From: Caedibacter sp052030685
GTDB taxonomy: Bacteria; Pseudomonadota; Gammaproteobacteria; Francisellales; Francisellaceae
Reading direction: 5' to 3'
DNA length: 17,209 bases
NCBI RefSeq assembly: GCF_052030685.1
Contig: NZ_JBQAJM010000036.1
Coordinates: 1-17,209, forward strand
Shown: piece by piece, positions 1 to 7,680 of the stretch
Position numbering within the stretch: position 1 is the stretch's first letter
Layout of the letters: every line of letters starts with the position of its first letter
Translations under genes and position numbers: made by a program
The notes under the pieces: generated by a model
Database searches by the model: none
Told to the model about the DNA's origin: nothing
Seen by the model: only the letters and a program-made list of their open reading frames with translations

Positions 1-58
1 CCAGTGGGCTCAAGACTGGAAATTAGTGAAGCAGCATATTTATAAAAATGCAGCGTAG
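1..58 (+). CDS. C-terminal tail of an unidentified upstream gene (partial)
   Basis: From base 2 one frame stays open through 18 codons, reading QWAQDWKLVKQHIYKNAA, and ends at TAG 56-58. The other two forward frames stop earlier in the stretch. The composition (Trp, Gln, Lys, Ala, no rare residues) looks like a real protein end. The fragment is too short to assign to a family, and I do not recognise it. The 176 bases that follow have no gene. Confidence 0.35.
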   Translation, partial: QWAQDWKLVKQHIYKNAA

Positions 59-188
59 AAACTATATTAGGAATGCTCTCGTTGGATTCAGCTAAAAAAG
101 TAAAGAAGATGTTACAGAGCTCTTATTTTTAGTGATGATCTACTTCTGTAAATGTGTTTGTTTGGAATAAATCCAGCAATAAAAAGTG

Positions 189-230
189 GCTAAACTAGAC
201 GAAATTCGCTAGGCTTTAGCTTACTTTTGA
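189..230 (+). terminator. Hairpin with T-rich tail just before the DsbG-like gene
   Basis: The arms GCTAAA-CTAG (189-198) and CTAG-gc-TTTAGC (209-220) pair over ten base pairs with a two-base bulge and a ten-base loop. A T-rich run, TTACTTTTGATT, follows directly. This looks like an intrinsic terminator for the upstream gene. It ends only a few bases before the ATG at 235, so it could instead be a leader structure or attenuator for that gene. No clear promoter was found between it and the start codon. Confidence 0.4.
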
Positions 231-234
231 TTAG

Positions 235-909
235 ATGAAATGGACTGAACTTATGGCAAGGCGTGTATTACTGCTATTGGTTACATTGATTATTATTTTG
301 GGTGGTGGTTATTACTTTTTTGGTGCTCATGACAAAGGAGGTAGCCAAACGCAAAAGATGGATTTAAATTCAACCGATCCAGCGGCTCAAGAATTATACC
401 AAGCACTGCAAACAGCAAATTTCATTGAGCAGGGCTCAAAAACGGCAGCACATAGTATGTATGTGATTTTTGATCCAAATTGTATTTTCTGCCACGCGCT
501 ATTTGCAGCAACACAACAACAAGTAGATGCTGGCAATTTAGCGATTCGTTGGGTGCCCATTGGCATTATAAAACGCTCAAGCCCGTTAAAAACAATGGCA
601 ATTTTAAGTGCGAAATCACCGCTTGAAGCATTAAAGCAAAATGAAGATGGTTTTAATTATGCTAAAGAAGAAGGTGGTATCACACCAGTGACCAATCCGA
701 CAAACAAACAAATTGAGCAATTTAATCATAATATGACGATTTTAAAGGGGTTAATTAACTCAGTACCTGTCGTGGTTTATAAAAATGCAGCAGGTCAAGC
801 AAGAATCAGTGGTGGTGCCTTACTACCCTTAAAAGCCGATAATGCAGCATTGACAGAAAATGAGCAAAAAATCGATGCATTTATAAATAGCGTTGCTAAA
901 AGTTGGTAA
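235..909 (+). CDS. Membrane-anchored DsbC/DsbG-like thiol-disulfide protein
   Basis: Predicted periplasmic thioredoxin-fold protein of 224 residues. A basic N-terminus (MARR) is followed by a hydrophobic segment at about residues 10-29, either an uncleaved anchor or a signal peptide. The active site is DPNCIFCHALF, a CxxC pair right after a beta strand (YVIFDPN), as in DsbC and DsbG. The likely cis-proline loop is SVPVVVYKNAAG near residues 177-188, followed by ISGGAL. Only about 45 residues separate the anchor from the CxxC strand, so the usual DsbC/DsbG dimerisation domain seems reduced or absent. It could therefore be a monomeric oxidase or reductase rather than a true isomerase. No strong Shine-Dalgarno is visible. 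The ATG at 253 (MARRVLLL) is an alternative start that gives a more typical signal sequence. The gene ends four bases before the next start and appears cotranscribed with anmK. Confidence 0.75.
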   Translation: MKWTELMARRVLLLLVTLIIILGGGYYFFGAHDKGGSQTQKMDLNSTDPAAQELYQALQTANFIEQGSKTAAHSMYVIFDPNCIFCHALFAATQQQVDAGNLAIRWVPIGIIKRSSPLKTMAILSAKSPLEALKQNEDGFNYAKEEGGITPVTNPTNKQIEQFNHNMTILKGLINSVPVVVYKNAAGQARISGGALLPLKADNAALTENEQKIDAFINSVAKSW

Positions 910-913
910 GTCG

Positions 914-1303
914 ATGATCGTATTTGTTATTTATGCCGTTGTATTGGCATTTTTCTGGATTAAAACCTTAACCTCAAATTGTGCCAGTGATGACGATCAT
1001 GAGATCAGTGACTTTCTTGAGCGCAAGTATCTTAAGATCAAACGTTATAAGCAATATGGATTGTTGTATATTGTGACGTTATTTTATCTGGTGTCCGTTT
1101 CAATGATATCAGCACGTTATATGCCGATAGAAAAACAAGTGTTTGACAGTGCATTATCACAGCTTAATCATGCGTGGCAGGTAATGCTTAATTTTCCTTG
1201 GTGGTTGCAGTTGTTATTTTTTATCGCTCTGGTATTGTTTGTTGGTATGTTTGTATTACCTTTAGTTAATTACCTAAAAGATAAGAGGCGTGATAAATCA
1301 TGA
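914..1303 (+). CDS. Uncharacterised small inner-membrane protein
   Basis: Protein of 129 residues with no family that I recognise. Three hydrophobic segments are visible: about residues 2-19 (IVFVIYAVVLAFFWIKTL), 48-66 (LLYIVTLFYLVSVSMIS region) and 98-120 (WLQLLFFIALVLFVGMF and onward). An acidic then basic soluble stretch (SDDDHEISDFLERKYLKIKRYK) lies between the first two, and the tail is basic (KDKRRDKS). I start it at ATG 914. The in-frame TTG at 893 would overlap the upstream gene and put a charged segment before the first helix. Its stop overlaps the anmK start as ATGA, and the gap to the DsbG-like gene is four bases, so translational coupling on both sides is likely. Function is unknown; the context suggests an envelope role. 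Confidence 0.7.
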   Translation: MIVFVIYAVVLAFFWIKTLTSNCASDDDHEISDFLERKYLKIKRYKQYGLLYIVTLFYLVSVSMISARYMPIEKQVFDSALSQLNHAWQVMLNFPWWLQLLFFIALVLFVGMFVLPLVNYLKDKRRDKS

Positions 1304-2403
1304 GTGGTAAGTATTATATTGGTATTATGTCTGGCACCAGCATGGATGCCATTGATTGCGTTGTCGTTGACTTTAAAGATGATTCATTTAGCCTCAAAGC
1401 ACAGCAAAGTTTTAATTATCCAGCTGAGATTAAATCGAGAATTAAAAATATTTTTGCACAAGCTTATCAGCTATCGTTATTTGATTTCGGTGATTTGGAT
1501 TATCAATTAGCCGAAAGCTATGCGCAGTGCGTGAAACAAATGCTGATAGCAAATAAGCTCAATGCAAAAGATATTATTGCTATTGGTTGCCATGGGCAGA
1601 CGATTTATCATCAGCCACAAGGCGCGCGTAAATTTAGTATTCAATTAGGCAGTGGCAATGTGCTCACAGCGCTTACAGGTATTCCAGTTATTGATGACTT
1701 TCGCAATAAAGATATGATTTTTGGCGGGCAAGGCGCGCCTCTTGTGCCGGCATTCCATCAAGCATTCTTTGCCGATAAAGATACGCCGCGAGTCATTCTA
1801 AACTTAGGTGGCATCGCTAATATTACCTGTCTACATCCTGATAAACCTCTCATTGGTTTTGATACAGGACCCGCTAATACCTTGATCGACCAATGGATTA
1901 ATAAGTATTGTGGTGAAGTTTATGATCAAGCAGGTAATTGGGGGCGCGGTGGTATATTATTATCCGAATTGTTAGATCAATTAATGCAAGACCCTTATTT
2001 TGCGCAAAGTGCGCCGAAAAGTACGGGGCTTGAGTATTTTAATCTACAATGGCTAGAGAATCATTTGTCTACCGATGAGCATATACAAGATGTGCAAGCA
2101 ACCTTGCATCACCTGACAGCTCGGTCAGTTGCTGAGGCTGTTTTAGCTTATCAAGCAGATACTAAAGCGCTTTATGTCGCAGGTGGTGGCGCACGTAATG
2201 AATTTTTATTGAACCTGTTGAGAGAGTATTTACCAGATGTAAAAGTGCAAACTATTAATGCCTTGGGCGTTGACGAGGCATGGATTGAATCGATTGCCTT
2301 TGCGTGGTTTGCTTATTGTCATATCAATAAGATAAAAATACCATTCTCAGCAACAACAGGAAGTAACAAAGATGTTATTGCAGGAAGTTATCACGCTTGC
2401 TAG
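1300..2403 (+). CDS. anmK: Anhydro-N-acetylmuramic acid kinase AnmK
   Basis: Cytoplasmic kinase that cleaves the 1,6-anhydro bond of anhydro-MurNAc and phosphorylates it to MurNAc-6-phosphate, feeding cell-wall recycling. The 367 residues are full length for the family. Visible family motifs are GIMSGTSMDAIDCVVVDF at the N-terminus, IGCHGQTIYH, then GIPVIDDFRNKDM and FGGQGAPLVPAFH, VILNLGGIANIT, IGFDTGPANTLIDQW (Asp188 is the likely catalytic base), VAGGGARNEFLL and GVDEAWIESIAFAWFA. The start overlaps the preceding stop as ATGA, with AAGAGG about 11 bases upstream as ribosome binding site. No MurQ etherase or NagZ is present in the window, so the rest of the pathway must be elsewhere. Confidence 0.96.
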   Translation: MSGKYYIGIMSGTSMDAIDCVVVDFKDDSFSLKAQQSFNYPAEIKSRIKNIFAQAYQLSLFDFGDLDYQLAESYAQCVKQMLIANKLNAKDIIAIGCHGQTIYHQPQGARKFSIQLGSGNVLTALTGIPVIDDFRNKDMIFGGQGAPLVPAFHQAFFADKDTPRVILNLGGIANITCLHPDKPLIGFDTGPANTLIDQWINKYCGEVYDQAGNWGRGGILLSELLDQLMQDPYFAQSAPKSTGLEYFNLQWLENHLSTDEHIQDVQATLHHLTARSVAEAVLAYQADTKALYVAGGGARNEFLLNLLREYLPDVKVQTINALGVDEAWIESIAFAWFAYCHINKIKIPFSATTGSNKDVIAGSYHAC

Positions 2404-2415
2404 TGTAGCGTGATA
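2389..2415. terminator. Perfect 9-bp hairpin across the anmK stop codon
   Basis: TATCACGCT (2389-2397) and AGCGTGATA (2407-2415) are perfect inverted arms around a nine-base loop that holds the anmK TAG. It lies in the 24-base gap between convergent genes, so it could slow transcription or protect 3' ends from both sides. Neither strand has a T run after the stem, so a classic intrinsic terminator is not certain. Confidence 0.4.
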
Positions 2416-2427
2416 TGACCACTGCTC

Positions 2428-4750
2428 TTAATGGGTATAACCAAACTTTTGCTGCGAGTAATTGGCTAACTCATAAGCATTGTCCCCTGTAACTTCAGAT
2501 GAGTTGTAAGCAGGTTGGTTAATCGCCCAGAACATGCTGCCGCCATACGGTATGCTCGCGATATAATCAATCACTGACTTATCGACTGCCATGCCTTCCC
2601 AGACACCGCCTGCTGCTTGTCCACCGGGCTCAAAGCCCATCACAATTTTCGATTTATCAATATGTTGAGCAAATGTGTCAAATATATCTTTGTATACAGG
2701 TATTGACCATGTTTGACCATTAGGCATGTCATTTGGACCTACGTCATACGCCATAATATTGACCCAATCGACAACGGCATTAAGTGAGCTGCCATGTGCT
2801 TTTAACCAATTGTTAATCGCTAAACCTTCGCCATCAGAGGCGAAGTGTGAGAAACCATAGTCGCTTGCATTTTGCATAAAGGCATTAAAGCGAGTTGTGT
2901 AACCGATTTGTTTATCCTGCATGCCTGCTTTATCAAGCGCTTGTCTTAGTTTTAATAAGGTTTCAGCCAATGTATCAAGTTGCTGCTTTGTGATCGCTTG
3001 ATCTTGACTTAAGTGCTCCCAATCAAAATCAACACCATCTCCAGAGAGTTTAAGTAACTCAACAACTTTATTGACAAAGGTGTCAATTTGCTCCGGTTTA
3101 ATCGTTTTTGTTAGATCTGACCAACCACCAATTGCCCAGATGAATTTACTCTTGTTGTTATGCACTGCTTTGATTAAGGCATCAATTTTAAGCTTTTGCC
3201 AGTTGTGTGGATTCTGCCACGCAGGATCAGTGGTTGTCATAACATCAATCACATTAGCTTGTGTCATTGATTCATAAATTGCCTGACCATCCCAATAAGC
3301 AGCTTGAGGGTTGTCTGGATTAGGGGATTTAGCAAGGGTTAAGAAGGAATAAAGTACATGTGTATACGGCTTAATGTCATTGCTGTAATAAGCAGGGTCA
3401 TTAACATTGGTTGAGCCTTGTGGGCGCAGTGCACCTTTCCAGTTTTCCCAATAACCAGTAATAAACTGTTTAGTTGTCGGTACCGGTGATTTATTAAATG
3501 CTAATGCCACCGCTGTGGTTTTGTTTTCACTAATTGAAATAGTTTGTGGGTTATCAAGACTATAGCGATAACCATCTACGGTAAATGTATTAGCAGTGAC
3601 ATTATAGGATTGATTGGCTGGTAAACTAATTGTTTTATCTTTAGGTGTTTCTAGATCATACGTTTCTTTATCTTCACCTGTGAAATAGATTGTCGCACTA
3701 TGACCATCAAGCCCTGTGGCACTAACTTTAGCCGTGCCGGTAGGAATTGGTGCTTCCGTATAGGACATCTGGATGGTTTTCTGTCCTTGGTCCATATTAA
3801 TATCAGCTGCCGATTGACCGTCAAAGGTAAAGCTATATTTAAACAATGAACCGGTCATCGGATCAGCACTCAATACATAATCAGTGTTTTTATCTAAAAC
3901 AAAGGTTGATTTGCCATTCCAGCTAATTTCTTGATGTGAAATATTCTGTGTTTGTTTGTTTAAAAGATTCAGTGTCACACTATCATGTGTGACATCAGTT
4001 GGTTTTGCTCTATGTAATGTGACAATAAGCTCAGCACTTTGATTTTTATAAGAAACTTGTGCATTTGCTTGTGGTTGGTCTTTTGATAGAGTCACAAGAC
4101 TAGGAATCATGGTGATCTCAAGCGCTTTACCATCAACAGTGGCTGATCGTAGCGGTTGTCGTAAAATCAATGGTTGTTGTGTAGCCTGTATCTTTACCGG
4201 TAATGGTGATTTTGGTATTGGTAGGCAATGGATCAGAGCCTTCAGCGATGCTAAAATGCATTTGACCTTTTTGCTCAATTGGCGTGTCGCCATGTGGATA
4301 AAAGGCAGATGAAATAATACTCTCACCTTTAACAGGGTTGCTGCTCCAAATCAACTTAGCCTTGGCAGGCATTATTGTCTTTGGCTTCCACCATTGACTT
4401 TCCTTTTGGAATTGATCAAATTTAAAGGTGGTTACTTTATTATCACCAAGTTGTGTCGCGCTGTTGGTTGTGGCAGGCCAAGCGATATCAAATGTAGGCG
4501 ATAAGATATAGGCGCCAGCATAAGAAGTGTTGGCAGTGATTTTAAGCTCGGCATCTCTTAGATCAATCTCTTTATTGCAGTGGTTAGTCAGTGTCAAGCT
4601 CGTTGCTTGCCATGGATCTGGGTACTGTGTTCCTGGTGTGAACTGCACTTGCATACAGCTTAGTGGCTCAGGTGCAGATAAAGCAAATGCAGAGCTACTT
4701 AAAAGGGTGGTTAGTATCGCACTTGAAATAAGTTTCCTTGATAGTGTCAT
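2428..4750 (-). pseudogene. Secreted GH18 chitinase, interrupted by a frameshift
   Basis: Two overlapping frames on the minus strand make up one chitinase of about 770 residues. The N-terminal part (4750 to TGA at 4133) has a signal peptide ending SSSAFA and a Cys-containing, beta-rich, probably carbohydrate-binding domain. The C-terminal part is open from 4326 to 2428 and continues with at least two beta-rich linker modules, then a GH18 barrel. The barrel begins FITGYWENWKG, has WAIGGWSD, the catalytic DGVDFDWEHL (Glu codon 3016-3018), VNIMAYDVG, and GGSMFWAINQPAY near the end. The start at 4750 is supported by AGGAG seven bases upstream; the in-frame extension to 4810 is not. The C-terminal frame has no credible start of its own. 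It probably hydrolysed chitin outside the cell and was expressed with the chitinase upstream. The break may be a real mutation or a sequencing error, since everything on both sides looks intact. Confidence 0.8.
4133..4190 (-). other. Frameshift junction in the chitinase gene
   Basis: The upstream frame reads sensibly through GYTTTIDFTTTAT and then runs ISHC-stop at 4133. The downstream frame becomes sensible at SATVDGKALEI. The downstream codons are one base later than the upstream ones, so one extra base (or two missing) explains the break. Dropping one base near ACGATCAGCC (about 4145-4155) would give DFTTTATSATVDG, which suits the surrounding Thr-rich beta strand. A T4 run (GATTTTACG) nearby is the only homopolymer. 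I see no known slippery heptamer or RF2-type shift signal, so programmed shifting is not favoured. Confidence 0.65.
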
Positions 4751-4755
4751 GATGT

Positions 4756-4816
4756 TTCTCCTGAATAACTTGCTGTTTTTGTTCATTTTTACCATCAAGA
4801 GCACCCGCAAGTTATT
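4756..4816 (-). promoter_or_regulatory. Inverted repeat abutting the chitinase Shine-Dalgarno
   Basis: In the plus strand, AATAACTTGC (4764-4773) and GCAAGTTATT (4807-4816) are perfect 10-bp inverted arms separated by 33 bases. On the minus-strand transcript the second arm ends immediately before the CAGGAG ribosome binding site (4758-4763) of the frameshifted chitinase. The stem could act as a leader RNA structure affecting translation, or the two arms could be a regulator binding site. The geometry is clear; the role is inferred. Confidence 0.4.
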
Positions 4817-4925
4817 GCTATGTTTAGTTGCGGCGAAGCCGCTTAAGATGCTCCTTATGATTAATTTGATATGTTATTTGTTCCATTCACAAAATGATTG
4901 CAATGAGTGTATTTGTTTTTTTTGA

Positions 4926-7154
4926 CTATCTTAGTGAGCTTTTTACACCATCTACCCAACTCCAGCCTTGATAATCATCGGAATTTAAAATCCAAGTCAT
5001 TAATCCACCGTACTGACTGTATTGCTTCAATCCACCTTGAGTAATGTCTTGATTGATGTCTTTTGGATTGTATAGACCAACTCCTGAACAACTGGCATCA
5101 GCTAAGCACTGTCCTTGTCGATAAGCTTGCTCGCTTACACTCTTTGCTTTGTAGTTTGGTACGCCTAAAATAATCTTGGTATTTAGAGGTACACTAAAAG
5201 CATTCTCTGGCACACCGTGCATTTCAGCACGTGTTTGAGGACTTAATAGCTTGAATGTCATTGATAAGAATCCAGTATCAAAACCTTTTAAACCAGCAAA
5301 GTTTGCACCACCATATTGGTTGTATGTTTGGATGAAAACAGCGTCAAAGTTAGCATGTTGCATAAATTCTTGTGTATACATTTGCTCAGCAAATTTTGCA
5401 CTGCCTGATGCCCATTCACCTGAGCCATACCAACCAGAGATTTGAGGCGCAGCTGTTAGATATAAGTTTTTACCGGTTTGTTTCTTAAAAGTGGCTCTCA
5501 TAGCGTTGATATAATTGGTAAGATTTTCATCAGTAGCGGTTGCATTTGGGTGCTCAACATCGATGTCAAGTCCATCGAAGTGATGATCTGCTAAAAACTG
5601 CCCCATTTTTTGCCCTGCAAGCCTTGCTTTGTCACCAGTTAAATCAGGATCAAAGTAGTTTTCAGCGCCACCGATCGATAATAATGCAATACCATTATGG
5701 TTGTGGATAACATTCAGTTGGTTAGGAAGATCTTTGAGCATGCTGTCTAAGAAGTTGACCAAAAATGGCTCACCATTGGGTTTTTGCCCAGCAAAGGCAT
5801 AAACAAAGACATTATAGCCTTTCTCAGCGGCTGTTTTAATCATCGCAGTTGTTGTCGCTGGTTGACTCTGCCATGGGGCATCATATCCTCTGACATAGCC
5901 GACAATGGCTTGATCTGGCCATTGATTGCTGACTTGGTGATAGTTGATATTAATAAATTGAGAGTTACCTGAAGCGACAAAGCTTGTTGGTGTAATATCG
6001 GCACCATAGCCAGCAATCGCTGATAAAGTAACTGTCCATGTTTGACCGTCTTGTGGAATGTCGATGTCATGTGGATCGTTATTATTTATTTCAAGTGTCC
6101 TTGTATCACCTTTATTATTTGCTAGTGTCAACGTGGCTTTTTTGCCTTCAGGGAAATTACTAACTGTAATTGAGATTTGTTCACTTGGTTGCACTTTTTG
6201 GGTATAAACAACTTGAGCATTGGTTGTTTTGCCATTATTAACGGTTAATGCATACGGTGATTCTGCTGTATAAATAAATCCATCATCAACATACTCTTCT
6301 GCTTCTAATGTATAAACTTGACCCTCTTTGGTTGTTGGTAGATTTTGAATAAGTGTCGCTTGATCAAAGCTTAACGTACCTTGATCGATGATTTTGCCTT
6401 CAGTGTTTTTTAGTTGATAACTAGGCTTGATAGCATGAGACCCCGGTGTCGATGCCTTGATTTCAATGTTACCTTCTAGAACAGGTTCGGGTGCTTCATA
6501 GCTTATCTTAACCGTCTGAGTTTCATTGTTGGATAATTGAAATGTGCTCGGTGTTGCAATTCCTTTGCCTTTTTCTAGTGCAGGGACATTAACGTTGAAG
6601 TCTGCTTTTTTTCCAGCAAATTCAACATGTAGTTGAGCCGTTTTTCCCCATGGGGTGTCACGGACTTCACCAACCAATGTGCTGTTTTCATAGATTTGTA
6701 CTATGGCTAGCTCTTGTCCCTCAAGATAGGTTGGTTTTTCTGGGAGTTCAACCTCAACAGTGCCTTTAGATTTTTCCTGTGTATCTGCGCTGATGGTGAT
6801 GCGTGCAGTTTTGGCGCTAAATGCAACGCCAGGCGCATTAATGCCAAAATTTAAGTCGTTTGACCAAGTGTTAACAGAGTTGACTTTACAGACTGTTTTG
6901 AATTGACCAAGATTGCTACAATTCCCTAGGGTGAGTGATCCCCAGCTTGAGCTAATGCCCGTTGTTGCAATAGAGGTTTCTATTGTTAATTTATCACCTG
7001 ATTTAACACCAAGCGTGTCGGCGTTTACAGGTAAATCAACCCCTTGATACCATCCACCTTGTGGAATGTTGATGCTAGTTGTATAACTTGAGGCATAAAC
7101 ATTTGCCGATAAGCAGGTGGCAAATAATAGGGTCAAGGATTTAAATTTTGGCAT
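4926..7154 (-). CDS. Secreted GH18 chitinase, intact
   Basis: Endo-acting or processive chitin hydrolase of 742 residues, exported by a signal peptide (MPKFKSLTLLFATCLSANVYA, cleaved at about residue 21). The order is: a beta-rich N-terminal domain with a Cys pair (GNCSNLGQFKTVC); three related beta modules between about residues 145 and 405, each ending in strands such as TQTVKISYE, TNAQVVYTQ and FININYHQ; then the GH18 barrel from IVGYVRGYDAPW. Catalytic features are ALLSIGGAENYF, the DGLDIDVEHP motif with acid Glu534 (codon 5553-5555), FIQTYNQYGG and a final MTWILNSDDYQGWSW. The start has AGGAG seven bases upstream. It lies 175 bases upstream of a second, frameshifted chitinase on the same strand, so the two were probably expressed together for growth on chitin. 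The barrel is closer to the ChiD-like type than to the long-insert ChiA type, judged by eye. Confidence 0.92.
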   Translation of the reverse strand: MPKFKSLTLLFATCLSANVYASSYTTSINIPQGGWYQGVDLPVNADTLGVKSGDKLTIETSIATTGISSSWGSLTLGNCSNLGQFKTVCKVNSVNTWSNDLNFGINAPGVAFSAKTARITISADTQEKSKGTVEVELPEKPTYLEGQELAIVQIYENSTLVGEVRDTPWGKTAQLHVEFAGKKADFNVNVPALEKGKGIATPSTFQLSNNETQTVKISYEAPEPVLEGNIEIKASTPGSHAIKPSYQLKNTEGKIIDQGTLSFDQATLIQNLPTTKEGQVYTLEAEEYVDDGFIYTAESPYALTVNNGKTTNAQVVYTQKVQPSEQISITVSNFPEGKKATLTLANNKGDTRTLEINNNDPHDIDIPQDGQTWTVTLSAIAGYGADITPTSFVASGNSQFININYHQVSNQWPDQAIVGYVRGYDAPWQSQPATTTAMIKTAAEKGYNVFVYAFAGQKPNGEPFLVNFLDSMLKDLPNQLNVIHNHNGIALLSIGGAENYFDPDLTGDKARLAGQKMGQFLADHHFDGLDIDVEHPNATATDENLTNYINAMRATFKKQTGKNLYLTAAPQISGWYGSGEWASGSAKFAEQMYTQEFMQHANFDAVFIQTYNQYGGANFAGLKGFDTGFLSMTFKLLSPQTRAEMHGVPENAFSVPLNTKIILGVPNYKAKSVSEQAYRQGQCLADASCSGVGLYNPKDINQDITQGGLKQYSQYGGLMTWILNSDDYQGWSWVDGVKSSLR

Positions 7155-7680
7155 GGTAAGCTCCTGTTTTATTCATTTATTTATCTACACTTTCTTATTA
7201 AGTAATAATTCAAAAATAAGTTGAGCTTCAATTATTTCCCTCAACCGTGCAGCTTATTCTTGATTCCTTACTATGTGTCCTTTGAACTAAAGTAAGTGCG
7301 TCATTGCAAAATGCTAGATTATTATATAAGCTGCCATACAGGCTGTTTAGTGTACTAAGTCTATATTGTGTGTGCGTATATTGATCTTTTTTATTGAGAT
7401 AATGACTGTGTATTGATCGTGATAAATATGGGCAATTGACTGTAATGTTCTATCCTCATCTCAAATCATATTTAGAATGTTTCTGCAATTGAATTTAGAG
7501 GTACTCAGTAATCAGTCAATAAGAAGTTATGTTTTAATTTCCTCCAAGCTACACGAGCAACGCTGTAAGGCGAGAGGTGCTAGCTGCTGCAACTTATTTA
7601 TATATCGTTACTAAGAAATGCTGCCACATAGTAAAGTGCTCAGATATACTAGGGTAGGTAAATATCAAAAGGATAGATTT
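7155..7680. other. Long noncoding divergent region between chitinase and oxidase
   Basis: 526 bases with no gene I can support, between the divergent chitinase and amine oxidase genes. It holds the candidate minus-strand promoter at 7321-7349 and short inverted repeats such as GTTGAG/CTCAAC near 7219-7245. The segment 7540-7600 is more GC-rich, but I could not fold it into a tRNA or a known riboswitch. No convincing plus-strand promoter for the oxidase was found; TTGACT at 7436 has no good -10 at the right distance. Confidence 0.5.
7321..7349 (-). promoter_or_regulatory. Candidate sigma-70 promoter for the chitinase pair
   Basis: On the minus strand, TAAACA (7349-7344) is followed by a 17-base spacer and a perfect TATAAT (7326-7321). 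This would place the transcription start near 7314 and give a leader of about 160 bases before the chitinase ATG at 7154. The -35 box matches four of six consensus bases. In AT-rich DNA such matches occur by chance, so this is tentative. Confidence 0.35.

Noticed and set aside
893..1303. TTG start at 893 for the small membrane protein
   Set aside because: It overlaps the upstream gene and adds a charged segment. ATG 914 starts directly at the first hydrophobic helix.
4133..4326. GTG start at 4326 making the downstream chitinase part an independent gene
   Set aside because: The first 60 codons of that frame overlap good coding sequence in the other frame and resemble no signal peptide or domain. 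The parts join naturally as one protein.
4830..4842. GCGGC-GAA-GCCGC hairpin between the chitinases as a terminator
   Set aside because: The stem is perfect but only five pairs with a three-base loop, and neither strand has a T run after it. It may be a minor pause site.
2389..7154. Chitinases and AnmK as one amino-sugar utilisation system
   Set aside because: They are convergent and handle different sugars (GlcNAc polymers outside, anhydro-MurNAc inside). No shared regulator or transporter is present.
7540..7610. GC-richer stretch that might be a tRNA or riboswitch
   Set aside because: I could not form a cloverleaf, found no GTTC-type T-loop and no CCA end, and no known riboswitch core was recognised.
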